Source: Accumulibacter jenkinsii (GTDB lineage: Bacteria; Pseudomonadota; Gammaproteobacteria; Burkholderiales; Rhodocyclaceae). From it: a stretch of DNA of 64,000 bases. Both the position numbers and the translations under genes were made by a program. Of the stretch, positions 47,865 to 56,124 are shown in pieces. The notes under the pieces are model-generated. The model saw only the letters and a program-made list of their open reading frames with translations, was not told where the DNA came from and ran no database searches. How positions within the stretch are numbered: position 1 is the stretch's first letter; each line of letters opens with the position of its first letter. The stretch is from positions 62,001 to 126,000 of the forward strand of contig JAZKUF010000003.1 of the NCBI GenBank assembly GCA_036625225.1, written 5' to 3'.

Positions 47865-47870
47865 CGAGGC

Positions 47871-48482
47871 ATGGCCCGCCATGAGGCGATCCGCGCGGTC
47901 GGCGAAAGCGTTCTCGCCCTGATGCGCGACGCCTGCCCATTGCCGGCGCTGCAGCTTGGCCTCGAAGCCAAATTCGAATTCGCCTTCTTCAATACCCTGA
48001 TTGCCGAGACGCCGCCGGCAGAAGGTTTCTACTTCTGCCTCTGGCGGGTCGGCATCGGCAGCAGCCCGCGCCGTTTGCCGCCACGCCGCGACCGGACGGG
48101 CCAGGTGTTCAGACCGTCGCTGCCGGTGGACCTCTATTTCCTCCTGCTGCCGGTCGCCGGCAGCGCCGACAAGCAGGCGCTGATGCTGGGCTGGGCGCTG
48201 GGCTTCATGAACGACCTGCCGGCGATCTCGGGCGAGACGATCAACCGTTACACCAAGGGTGAACCGGCGGTCTTCGCCGCCGACGAAGCGGTCGAACTGA
48301 TCGCCGACCCGCTGGCGACCGCCGATTATCTCGCCCTCTGGGATCGCGTGAAGACCGGTTTCCAGGCCGGCATGACTTACGTCGCGCGCATGGTGCTGAT
48401 CGACTCCGAACAGCCCGAAGTGCAGGGTCGTCTGGTCAGCGAGCGCGAATTCGGCTGGCACAGGATCGACTCGACGCCATGA
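47871..48482 (+). CDS. DUF4255 (Pvc16_N) protein, probable tail terminator/cap of the contractile injection system
   Basis: A 203-residue protein of the DUF4255/Pvc16_N family, which in PVC/Afp particles caps the sheath-tube end distal to the baseplate. Recognisable parts are the N-terminal helix EAIRAVGESVLALMRDA, the central LPVDLYFLLLPVAGSADKQALMLGWALGFMNDLP, and a C-terminal beta region. It is the first large gene of the run and overlaps the next gene by four bases (ATGA). The cap role is taken from homologous systems. Confidence 0.8.
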   Translation: MARHEAIRAVGESVLALMRDACPLPALQLGLEAKFEFAFFNTLIAETPPAEGFYFCLWRVGIGSSPRRLPPRRDRTGQVFRPSLPVDLYFLLLPVAGSADKQALMLGWALGFMNDLPAISGETINRYTKGEPAVFAADEAVELIADPLATADYLALWDRVKTGFQAGMTYVARMVLIDSEQPEVQGRLVSEREFGWHRIDSTP

Positions 48483-49315
48483 GCCGGGTGCTGCTCGAAA
48501 CGCAGACCCTCCCTGCCCGCTCGGGTCTGCGCTTCCTCGACGCCTGTTCCGGTCAGCCGATTGTCGAGGGTCTGCGGTGCACGCTCTACCGTCGGCGCGA
48601 CGGGCGTTTGCTGGCGAGCGGGGTGCTGACGCCCGCCGGCGTCCATCACTGGCCGGATCTCGCGGCGGCCTGGCGCAGCGAGTTCGTTTCGCCGCCGCTG
48701 CCTCCCTCCGCCAGCGACGCCGAAGTCCTCGTCGATGATCGCCGCAATCGTTATCTGCCCCTGCGGCTGCTGTGGGCCCCTGAACCGGCAGCTGATTCAC
48801 CGCCGATCGTCAACCTGACTCTCGCGTCGGCGCCACAGCGCCAGCCACCATCCGGCGCCGCCGTGGTGCACGCGCTGCTCGCCGACGCCGACGGCATCCC
48901 TGCCGCCTGGGCGCGCGTCGTCGCCACCGATCGCCAGTCGCGCAGCACGGTCGGCATGAGCGACGACGGCGGGCGGTTGACGCTCTACCTGCCCTTTCCG
49001 CGGCCGGAGCGCAGAAGCGCGAGCAGTCCACCGGATTCGCCGCCCGCCTCGCCGACGATCGCTGCGACGATCAGCCTGCGGGTTTTCCACGACCCGCGGG
49101 TAGCCAGCGAGGCGCGCGCTGCCGCCCTGCGCGGCGCACCGTTGATTGCCCCCCGGTTGTGCGGGTGGAGCGCTCAAGCTGAAGTCCGCGCGCTCGCGCA
49201 CCTCGGCGCCAGCGACCTCTATGGTCCCTTGCGCCTCCAACCTGACCGGCCCAGCGTGCCGGTCACCGCAGGCTTGCCCCCTAACCGTTCGGAACTGCGG
49301 CTTGCGCCGCTTTGA
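48479..49315 (+). CDS. Injection-system accessory protein with carboxypeptidase-regulatory-like segment
   Basis: A 278-residue protein placed between the cap and sheath genes, translationally coupled to the cap gene. The N-terminal part (LRFLDACSGQPIVEGLRCTL) and the middle (IPAAWARVVATDRQSRSTV...DDGGRLTLYLPFP) resemble the Ig-like carboxypeptidase regulatory (transthyretin-type) beta sandwich. A Ser/Pro linker follows at about residues 178-195. There is no signal peptide or membrane segment. I cannot name a counterpart in PVC or Afp. It may decorate or stabilise the particle. Confidence 0.7.
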   Translation: MSRVLLETQTLPARSGLRFLDACSGQPIVEGLRCTLYRRRDGRLLASGVLTPAGVHHWPDLAAAWRSEFVSPPLPPSASDAEVLVDDRRNRYLPLRLLWAPEPAADSPPIVNLTLASAPQRQPPSGAAVVHALLADADGIPAAWARVVATDRQSRSTVGMSDDGGRLTLYLPFPRPERRSASSPPDSPPASPTIAATISLRVFHDPRVASEARAAALRGAPLIAPRLCGWSAQAEVRALAHLGASDLYGPLRLQPDRPSVPVTAGLPPNRSELRLAPL

Positions 49316-49332
49316 TCTGCAAGGAGATTGCG

Positions 49333-51378
49333 ATGCCCGAATACCTGGCCCCCGGCGTCTTTGTCGAAGAAGTCTCGTTCCGCTCGAAATCGATCGAGGG
49401 CGTCAGCACCACCACGACCGGCTTCATCGGCCCCGTGCGCTATGGCCCGGTGACTGCCGAGCCTGACATCGTGACCAGCCTGAGCGAATTCGAACACAGC
49501 TACGGCGACGGGAACAAGCTGCTGTTCAACGCCGACGCCGCGCTCGAGAGTCACAACTTCATGTGGCACGCCGCACGCTCCTTCTTCGAGGAAGGCGGCA
49601 AGCGCCTTTACGTCAGCCGGGTCTTTCGACCGCTCTCGGGCAGCTATCCGCCGCCCGACCTTTCTACCGCCAGTCCCGGCAGCGCGCCTTACGCCGACGG
49701 ACACGGCCGCTTGCAGGTCGGCAGCTCGCCGGCATTTCGCATCGTCGCCAGCCATCCCGGCGCCGCCGGCAATCTGCGCCTGCGTTTCGGCCTCAGGCTC
49801 GGCCCCAATGTGCTCGGTGCGCTGCCCGATCCCACCCTGGCCGAAGAATTCATGCCGACCATCACCAACCTGCAGGTCGGCGACGTGGTGTGGATCACCT
49901 CGGCCCAGGCTTTCGCTACCGTGCCCACCGTCGGTTCGCCGCCGAGCGAGCGCTCGGTCGCCGATCTGCCGATCTATGTCGCGAGGAAGAACGCCGCCGG
50001 CGAATGGCGTTTTGCCGCCGGCGGCCTGCTGCCCAGCCCGCCGCCGGCCGATCCCGCCGCCGACCTGACGCTGAACGACTTCGCCCTCGACTCTTCGCCC
50101 GGCAGTGGGGATTCGATCCGCCCGCTGACGCTGTCGATCGACGTCCTGGCGGACGACGGCGCGCGCAGCCTCGGGACCTGGAGCGGCCTGCCGCTCGATC
50201 CTCGGCACCGGACCGCCGGCGTGCCGGACTCGATCTTCGACCTCTTCAGTCCGACCGGCGACGGCAGCCGTCAACTGCCGCTGGCGCTGATCAATGACAC
50301 CATCGACAGCGGCCGCGACCTGCTCGAAGCGCTCGACGCGCTGCCCGGCATCGACTTCAGTCTGACCCCGGCCGAGTGGCAGGACGCCAAATACGGCGGC
50401 GAACTCGACGCCTTGCGCCGCAAACTCGAACGCGGCATCACCGGCACTGCCTACCTCGCAGGCGGTAACGACGGAATGCTGCCCGGCCGCACCGAGTACC
50501 AGGGTCGCGCCGACCCGACGCAGGACTACAGCACCGGTTTCAAGCAGTTCGAAGCGATCGAAGACATCTCGATCGTCGCCGCCCCCGGTTCCACCTGGCA
50601 CTACCAGGACGCGCGCATCGACGACGTCAATGCCATCACCAATCTGCTGATCGCTCACGCCGCTTTCATGCGCTACCGCATCGCGGTCATCGACCCGCCC
50701 GAGGGGCAAACCATCGCCGACGTGCGCAAGCTCAAGGCCAAGCTCGACAGCAAGCACGCGGCGCTCTACTACCCCTGGGTGAAGGTCTTCGACCCGATCA
50801 CCCGGCAGACGATCAAGCTGCCGCCTTCGGGCTTCGTCGCCGGCATCTATGCCCGCAACGACAGCGAACGTGCGGTCTACAAGGCGCCGGCCAATGAAGT
50901 GCTGCGCGGCGCGATCGGTTTCGAGACGCTGATCAACACCGCCCAGCAGGAAGTGCTCAATCCCGAAGGGATCAACTGCCTGCGCTTTTTCGAGGGCCGC
51001 GGCTATCGCCTGTGGGGTGCGCGCACCCTCAGTTCGGACCCGGAATGGAAGTATGTGAACATTCGGCGTTACTTCGCCTACCTCGAACGTTCGATCGACA
51101 AGGGCACCCAGTGGGCGGTCTTCGAGCCCAATGGCGAAGCCTTGTGGGCCAATGTGCGGGCGACCATCCGCGACTTTCTGGTCAACGAATGGGCGAACGG
51201 CGCCCTGCTCGGCGACAAGCCCGAGAAAGCCTTTTTCGTGCGCTGTGACCGCTCGACCATGACCCAGAACGATCTCGACAATGGCCGTCTGATCTGCCTG
51301 ATCGGCGTTGCACCCCTGAAGCCCGCCGAGTTCGTGATCTTCCGCATCGGCCAGTGGACGGCCGACCGCCAGAGCTGA
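49333..51378 (+). CDS. Contractile injection system tail sheath protein
   Basis: The main contractile sheath subunit (Pvc2/Afp2 type, related to T4 gp18). The N-terminus is MPEYLAPGVFVEEVSFRS and GFIGPVRYGP. The conserved C-terminal half includes PPSGFVAGIYARNDSERAVY with KAPANEVLRGAIGFE, NCLRFFEGRGYRLWGARTL, and KYVNIRRYFAYLERSIDKG. At 681 residues it is longer than PVC sheaths, with an inserted surface domain at about residues 95-400. ATG 49333 is preceded by AAGGAG. The tube gene follows after 52 bases. Confidence 0.93.
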   Translation: MPEYLAPGVFVEEVSFRSKSIEGVSTTTTGFIGPVRYGPVTAEPDIVTSLSEFEHSYGDGNKLLFNADAALESHNFMWHAARSFFEEGGKRLYVSRVFRPLSGSYPPPDLSTASPGSAPYADGHGRLQVGSSPAFRIVASHPGAAGNLRLRFGLRLGPNVLGALPDPTLAEEFMPTITNLQVGDVVWITSAQAFATVPTVGSPPSERSVADLPIYVARKNAAGEWRFAAGGLLPSPPPADPAADLTLNDFALDSSPGSGDSIRPLTLSIDVLADDGARSLGTWSGLPLDPRHRTAGVPDSIFDLFSPTGDGSRQLPLALINDTIDSGRDLLEALDALPGIDFSLTPAEWQDAKYGGELDALRRKLERGITGTAYLAGGNDGMLPGRTEYQGRADPTQDYSTGFKQFEAIEDISIVAAPGSTWHYQDARIDDVNAITNLLIAHAAFMRYRIAVIDPPEGQTIADVRKLKAKLDSKHAALYYPWVKVFDPITRQTIKLPPSGFVAGIYARNDSERAVYKAPANEVLRGAIGFETLINTAQQEVLNPEGINCLRFFEGRGYRLWGARTLSSDPEWKYVNIRRYFAYLERSIDKGTQWAVFEPNGEALWANVRATIRDFLVNEWANGALLGDKPEKAFFVRCDRSTMTQNDLDNGRLICLIGVAPLKPAEFVIFRIGQWTADRQS

Positions 51379-51430
51379 TCGTGGACCGCCGACGCCACCC
51401 TGACCTCAACCGAGCCACCCGGAGACCCTC

Positions 51431-51883
51431 ATGGCTGTCCTACGCGATCGACCCTATGTGCAGTTCAATTTCCACGTCAACCTCGGCGACGGCGTCACCA
51501 ACACGCCGCAGGCCGGTTTTCAGGAGATCAGCGGCATCGGCATGGAAGTCAGCATTACCGAATACCGCCCCGGCAACTACGCCTTCAACAACGTGATCAA
51601 GACCGCCGGCCTCAACAAGGCGACCGATGTCACCATGAAGCGCGGCGTCATCGGCTCGCTCGATCTCTACCGCTGGCTGGACGACGTGCGCAACGGCGCC
51701 AGCAACGGCATGCGAACGATCACCATCGACCTCAAGAGCGAAGACCGCAGCACCACCGTCCAGTCCTGGCGGCTGATCAACGCACGCATCATGAAGCACC
51801 AGAGTGGCCCTTTCAGCGCCAAGGGGACCGACGTCGCGATGGAAGAATTGACCGTCTCCTACGAACGCCTGGAGATGGAGTAG
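51431..51883 (+). CDS. Contractile injection system inner tube protein
   Basis: A 150-residue gp19-type tube protein (Pvc1/Afp1 type), whose stacked hexamers form the rigid spike shaft. It shows the family pattern VQFNFHVNLGDG, FQEISGIGMEVSITEYRPGN and VTMKRGVIGSLDLYRWLDD. Following the sheath gene directly is the usual order. The start ATG at 51431 has a GGAG-like site (CCCGGAGACCCTC). Confidence 0.93.
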   Translation: MAVLRDRPYVQFNFHVNLGDGVTNTPQAGFQEISGIGMEVSITEYRPGNYAFNNVIKTAGLNKATDVTMKRGVIGSLDLYRWLDDVRNGASNGMRTITIDLKSEDRSTTVQSWRLINARIMKHQSGPFSAKGTDVAMEELTVSYERLEME

Positions 51884-51887
51884 CGCG

Positions 51888-54527
51888 ATGCCCCGGCAGG
51901 CCGGCATCCACCTCGTCGATCTGCCCTCGCCGCTGGCCGACGGCCTGCCGGCGATGGACGTGCCGGTCTTCGTCGGCTTTGCCGAGCGTGGTCCCCTCGA
52001 CCGTCCGGTCGCGCTCGAAGACCCGGCGCAATACGCGGCGGTCTTCGGGGGCGTGCTCGAGCTGGTGCCGACCGGCGCCCGCGGGCCGGGTGAGCCCCGC
52101 CAGCAGCGTGCCCACCTGCCGGCGGCAGTGGCCAGCTTCTTTGCCGGCGGTGGCAGGCGCTGCTACGTGATTCGCGTCGCCGACCGGCAACAGGCCCGCG
52201 CGGCGCGTTTTGCCGTTGCCGGGCTGCGACTGGCGATTTTCGACCGCGACCAGCGGCCGCCCGCCTGGCGAGTCTCGGCGAACGACTTCGAACTGGCTGC
52301 CGCGAGTCCCGGTGCCTGGGCCGACCGCCACGAACTCGCCGTCCGTCAGCGCAGCGTTGCCGTGCATGCCGACGATGCCCTGCGCCGGGGCGAGCTGCTG
52401 CGGCTTCGCCCGTTTGGCAAACCCTTCCCGGTCGGCTGGCTGCGCGTCGAACGACCGGCCACCGTCGCCGAGACGCTGTTGGCGGTACCCCCGTCCAACT
52501 GGCTGTGGTGGGCGGCCCCCGACGACCCGACCGACATCTCTTCACCGCCGCCACCAGGGCTCGCGTCGCCCCCTGAAGCGATCGACGCCGAGCACTGGCA
52601 GGTCGAACGGATGACTGTCGACCTCGCCTTGCGTCACCCGCAGCACGGCGAAATCCGTCGTCTCGCCTGCGCTCTGGCCGCCGGCGGCGATCAGCTGCCG
52701 TGGTTCGAAGCCGACGCCGAAGGGCTTTTCGACGCCGGCGAAGCCTTGCCGGCAGCCGCCTGGCCGCTCGCCGGCCCGTCGGCGGCAAGGCTCGCGAGTC
52801 TTGCCGAACCCGTGCAGACGACGGGGCTCGATCCGGCAGCGGCCGACTGGCTGCTGCTGCCGCTGGCGGTTACCGACTCTTTCGGTCCCTGGCGGGCGGC
52901 GATCCTCGACCACGCTGACGCGCTGACCCGCAACGGACTGGCCGACTATTCGCCACGGATGTTTACCGATCCGGCCTGGAACCTTGGCCTGCGCGGCAGC
53001 GAATTGCGCCGCTGGGCCGACGACCTGCGCTTCTTCGGCGCCGCACCGCGCCGGCTGCGCGGACTGCATGGCGCGCTCGGTCGTGACGACGCCGTCGCGC
53101 GCGATGCGACCTGGATTGCCGTCCCCGACGCGACGCACCCCGGCTGGACACGCGACCCGGCCCCAGCGAGCCCTGCCGGCCGCCTGCAGGCGACGCCCGA
53201 CGAATCGTGCTCCGCGCCGCCGACCCCTTTCGCCACCTGCCAGCCGCCGCCGCCGCGCATCCCCGCCGCGCCGCGTTTCGATTTCAGTGCCCTGCGCGCC
53301 AGCGGTGAGAAAGGTCTTGCCGTCATTGCTGCCGACCTTGCCTGGCAGCTTCTGGCCGCTGCCGACGACTCGCCACCGGGCGAGTCGCGAACGGCGTTCG
53401 AAGTCGAGATCGCCCGCCTGGCCGATTTCTCCGATGCCTGGCCCTTGCCGGTCGAGAGGGGTGAACGCGACCTCGGTCCGCCCTGGCCGCCCGGTCCCGG
53501 TCAGGAGGCTGCCGCACAGCCCCGCGTGCTGGCCGCAGCGCGCTTCTTCGCGCCAGTCGCATACCGGTTGACGCCAGTCGCCGGGCTTTACTTTCTGCGC
53601 GCCCGGAGCTGGCGCGCCGGTCGTTACAGCGCCTGGTCGGCCAGTGTCGAACTGCTCGCCCGCGCCGGCGGCTGGCGGCTGCGCGGCAACCGTGATGACG
53701 ACCTCGATCCGGTCGTCGAACCGGTGCACCGTGCGCTGCTCGACCTGTGTGCCGCCAGCCGCGAGCATTTCGCGCTGCTCGCCGTTCCCGAGCGCTGGCC
53801 GGCGGCGCGCATCGCCCGCCACACCGCCGCCCTGGCGAAGGCCGCCGCCAGCCAGCTCGAAGCCGCACAGGCGACCAGCTTCGTTGCCCTCCACCACCCG
53901 TGGCTGCTGCGTCGCGAAAGCGCCGACGAGAGCGCCGGGGCAGCGGGCGACAACGCTCTCCTCCATGCCCACCCGCCGGAAGGCGCGCTGCTCGGCAGCT
54001 TCGCCCGACATAGCCGGCAACGGGGGGCGTGGGCGCCGGCCAGCCTCGACGCGCTCGCCGAAGCGGTCGCCCTGGCGGCGCCGACGGACGCCGCCGCACT
54101 CGCTGCCGCTGGTGCCAATCCGCTCGAACGGCGAGCGCACGGCATCGCCGCGAGCCGCGCGGCAACCCTCTCCGACGACGCCGACTGGCAGGCGATCGGC
54201 GTCCGCCGCCTGTTCATCCTGTTGCGCCGGCTGGCTCGCCGCGAGGGTGAGCGCTACCTTTTCGAGCCCAACGACCTGACGCTGCGACGCAGCCTCGAAC
54301 GCAGCTTCACGGCCCTGCTGCAGCGGCTGCTGCAGAGCGGCGCCTTGCGCGGCGCCAACGCCGCCGAAGCGTACGCGCTGCAGACGGCGAGCGGCGTGCG
54401 GGCCGGCGAAGAGATCGAAAGGGGCGAATGCAGCCTCGAAATTCGCGTCGCCCCGTCGTACCCCTTGCGTTTCCTGACCCTGCGCGTCGTGCGCAGCGGC
54501 GAACGGCTGCTGGTCGAGGAAGGGTGA
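51888..54527 (+). CDS. Very large divergent sheath-like protein
   Basis: An 879-residue second sheath-type protein starting four bases after the tube stop. Its N-terminus has a sheath-like opening (GIHLVDLPSPLADGLPAMDV then VFVGFAERGPLDRPV, and VASFFAGGGRRCYVIRV). The C-terminus resembles a sheath C-terminal domain (WQAIGVRRLFILLRRLARR, YLFEPNDLTLRRSLERSFTA). The middle is very long and Pro/Ala-rich; residues about 540-600 (YFLRARSWRAGRYSAWSA) look like a fibronectin III-type beta domain. Such paralogues (Afp3/Afp4, Pvc3/Pvc4) probably form the ring contacting the baseplate or an alternate sheath ring. The exact role is not known. Confidence 0.75.
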   Translation: MPRQAGIHLVDLPSPLADGLPAMDVPVFVGFAERGPLDRPVALEDPAQYAAVFGGVLELVPTGARGPGEPRQQRAHLPAAVASFFAGGGRRCYVIRVADRQQARAARFAVAGLRLAIFDRDQRPPAWRVSANDFELAAASPGAWADRHELAVRQRSVAVHADDALRRGELLRLRPFGKPFPVGWLRVERPATVAETLLAVPPSNWLWWAAPDDPTDISSPPPPGLASPPEAIDAEHWQVERMTVDLALRHPQHGEIRRLACALAAGGDQLPWFEADAEGLFDAGEALPAAAWPLAGPSAARLASLAEPVQTTGLDPAAADWLLLPLAVTDSFGPWRAAILDHADALTRNGLADYSPRMFTDPAWNLGLRGSELRRWADDLRFFGAAPRRLRGLHGALGRDDAVARDATWIAVPDATHPGWTRDPAPASPAGRLQATPDESCSAPPTPFATCQPPPPRIPAAPRFDFSALRASGEKGLAVIAADLAWQLLAAADDSPPGESRTAFEVEIARLADFSDAWPLPVERGERDLGPPWPPGPGQEAAAQPRVLAAARFFAPVAYRLTPVAGLYFLRARSWRAGRYSAWSASVELLARAGGWRLRGNRDDDLDPVVEPVHRALLDLCAASREHFALLAVPERWPAARIARHTAALAKAAASQLEAAQATSFVALHHPWLLRRESADESAGAAGDNALLHAHPPEGALLGSFARHSRQRGAWAPASLDALAEAVALAAPTDAAALAAAGANPLERRAHGIAASRAATLSDDADWQAIGVRRLFILLRRLARREGERYLFEPNDLTLRRSLERSFTALLQRLLQSGALRGANAAEAYALQTASGVRAGEEIERGECSLEIRVAPSYPLRFLTLRVVRSGERLLVEEG

Positions 54528-54528
54528 G

Positions 54529-55011
54529 ATGGCCACCGCCAGCGAACAGGAACGTCGTCAATGGCAGCCCTTCCCGGCGTTCAACTTCGTCGTCGAGATC
54601 GTCCGTGACGATCGGGGCACACCCCTCGCCGGCGGTGCTTTTTCCGAGTGTGACGGCATCGAAATGTCGCAGGAAGTGAAGACGCTGCGCGAAGGCGGTA
54701 ACCCCAACCGCGTACACCGGCTGGCCGGCCCGGTCTCGTTCGGGCAACTGACGCTCAAGCGCGGCGTCACGCACGGCTTCGACCTCTGGCAATGGTTCTC
54801 CGACAGCCTGGCCAACCCGGCGCTGCGCGCCGGCGTGACGATCAGCGTCCTGCGCCACGACAAGCAGGAATGGGGTCGCTTCGTGCTCAGCCGTTGCCTG
54901 CCGGTCAAATTCAAGGCGCCGGCGCTCAATGCGCGCGACGGCACGGTGGCGATCGAGGAACTGCAGCTCGCCTACGAAACGTTTCGCTGGGAGGATCAGA
55001 GCAATGCCTGA
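54529..55011 (+). CDS. Second tube-type protein (Pvc5/Afp5-like)
   Basis: A 160-residue gp19-family protein beginning one base after the preceding stop. It shows PAFNFVVEIVRDD, FSECDGIEMSQEVKTLREGG and LTLKRGVTHGFDLWQWFSD, the tube-family pattern. In PVC and Afp the second tube protein forms the first ring above the baseplate, adapting hub to tube. It shows only limited similarity to the first tube protein, supporting a specialised role. Its stop overlaps the start of the next gene. Confidence 0.88.
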   Translation: MATASEQERRQWQPFPAFNFVVEIVRDDRGTPLAGGAFSECDGIEMSQEVKTLREGGNPNRVHRLAGPVSFGQLTLKRGVTHGFDLWQWFSDSLANPALRAGVTISVLRHDKQEWGRFVLSRCLPVKFKAPALNARDGTVAIEELQLAYETFRWEDQSNA

Positions 55012-55915
55012 AGTCGACGTCCAGCATGCCCGGCTGATCGAACTGAAGGACGACCTCAGCGATGTGCAGGCCAACGGCAGGGTGGTCGAGGTGCAGTTCA
55101 ACCCGGAATCGCTCAAGCTCTCCTACGCCAACCAGATCCAGTCGCCACCGAACGGCGGCGCCGGCAACCGGCCGCCCACCGGCAACCAGTCGCAAGGCAC
55201 GCCGGCACGCCAGTTCGTCGGCACCGGGACGACCAAGCTCGCGCTGCAACTGTGGTTCGATGTCAGCGCCGCCACCGCGGCGCCGTTCATGGTCGACGAC
55301 GTCCGCCGGCTGACCGGACAGGTGCTCTATTTCATGAAACCCCGACCGGCTGCCGCCGGCGCGAAGGACGCCGCCCAACGCACCCCGCCCGGCGTGCGCT
55401 TCTCGTGGGGCGACTTCCTGTTCGACGGCATCGTCGAATCGGTCGAGGAAAACATCGAGTTCTTCTCGCCTACCGGCAAGGCGCTGCGCGCCGGGATGAC
55501 GCTGAACCTGATCCAGCAGGACATTCTGGTCCCCGATTTCAGCACCCGGGGCGACGGCCGGGTGCCGGGAACGCGGCCGCTGTGGCCGGCCAGCAGTGGC
55601 CAGTCGCTGCAGCAGATGAACGACGGCGCCGCCGCTAGTGGTCAGGGGAACCCCGCTGCGTCGCCGACCGGCAACCCGTCCGCTGGCGCTGCGGGTGGTG
55701 GTGGCGCCATCAACGCCGGCATGAGCGCCGGCATGAGCGCCGGAATCAACGCCGGCAGCGGACCCGGCGGCAGCACGCCGGCGGGCGGCGCCGCTTTCCA
55801 GAACGGCGGCTGGCAGAAGATCGCGCTCGCCAACGGCATCGAAAACCCGCGGGCGCTGGCGCCGGGTCAGTTGATCGACCTCACGGCGAGCAAGCCGCGC
55901 ATCGTCACCGGCTGA
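55004..55915 (+). CDS. CIS tube adaptor protein with LysM-like C-terminus (Pvc7/Afp7-like)
   Basis: A 303-residue protein. Residues about 1-180 match the CIS_tube (Afp7/Pvc7 N-terminal) pattern: VEVQFNPESLKLSYANQIQS, FVGTGTTKLALQLWFDVS, RFSWGDFLFDGIVESVEENI and LFxxxGxALRAGMTLNL-like sequence. A Gly/Ala/Ser/Pro-rich linker (about 185-262) contains a short tandem repeat. The C-terminal QKIALANGIENPRALAPGQLIDL is a LysM-like element. ATG 55004 overlaps the preceding stop (ATGCCTGA). It probably joins tube adaptor to hub. Confidence 0.85.
   Translation: MPEVDVQHARLIELKDDLSDVQANGRVVEVQFNPESLKLSYANQIQSPPNGGAGNRPPTGNQSQGTPARQFVGTGTTKLALQLWFDVSAATAAPFMVDDVRRLTGQVLYFMKPRPAAAGAKDAAQRTPPGVRFSWGDFLFDGIVESVEENIEFFSPTGKALRAGMTLNLIQQDILVPDFSTRGDGRVPGTRPLWPASSGQSLQQMNDGAAASGQGNPAASPTGNPSAGAAGGGGAINAGMSAGMSAGINAGSGPGGSTPAGGAAFQNGGWQKIALANGIENPRALAPGQLIDLTASKPRIVTG
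55709..55756 (+). repeat. Four 12-base tandem repeats in the LysM-protein linker
   Basis: Four in-frame copies of a 12-base unit, reading INAG, MSAG, MSAG, INAG at protein level. They lie in the flexible linker ahead of the LysM-like segment. Copy number may vary between strains. Confidence 0.8.
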
Positions 55916-55926
55916 AGGAGAAAGAG

Positions 55927-56097
55927 ATGGGCGTCGTCATCCAGGAATTCGAAGTCTCGCCGCTCAGCCAGCCGGCCCCTCCCGCCCCCCCGCCGGCTGC
56001 CGAGGCGGCGGCTGTTGCGGCCAGCGCACAGCCGATCGACGGGCAAGGGCTGCTGGCCGAGTGCCGCGCCCGCGCGCTGCGCCTGTTTGCCCATTGA
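55927..56097 (+). CDS. DUF5908-like small injection-system protein (Pvc6-like)
   Basis: A 56-residue frame with ribosome binding site GGAGAAAGAG directly before ATG 55927. The N-terminus MGVVIQEFEVSP and C-terminal helix GLLAECRARALRLFAH frame a Pro/Ala-rich middle. This matches the architecture of DUF5908 proteins (about 60 residues, short N-terminal strand, C-terminal helix) found at this position in PVC-type loci between the LysM and hub genes. The assignment rests on position and pattern. Its role in the particle is not established. Confidence 0.65.
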   Translation: MGVVIQEFEVSPLSQPAPPAPPPAAEAAAVAASAQPIDGQGLLAECRARALRLFAH

Positions 56098-56124
56098 GCC
56101 TGCGAAAAACTCCTGCCCGAAGCC

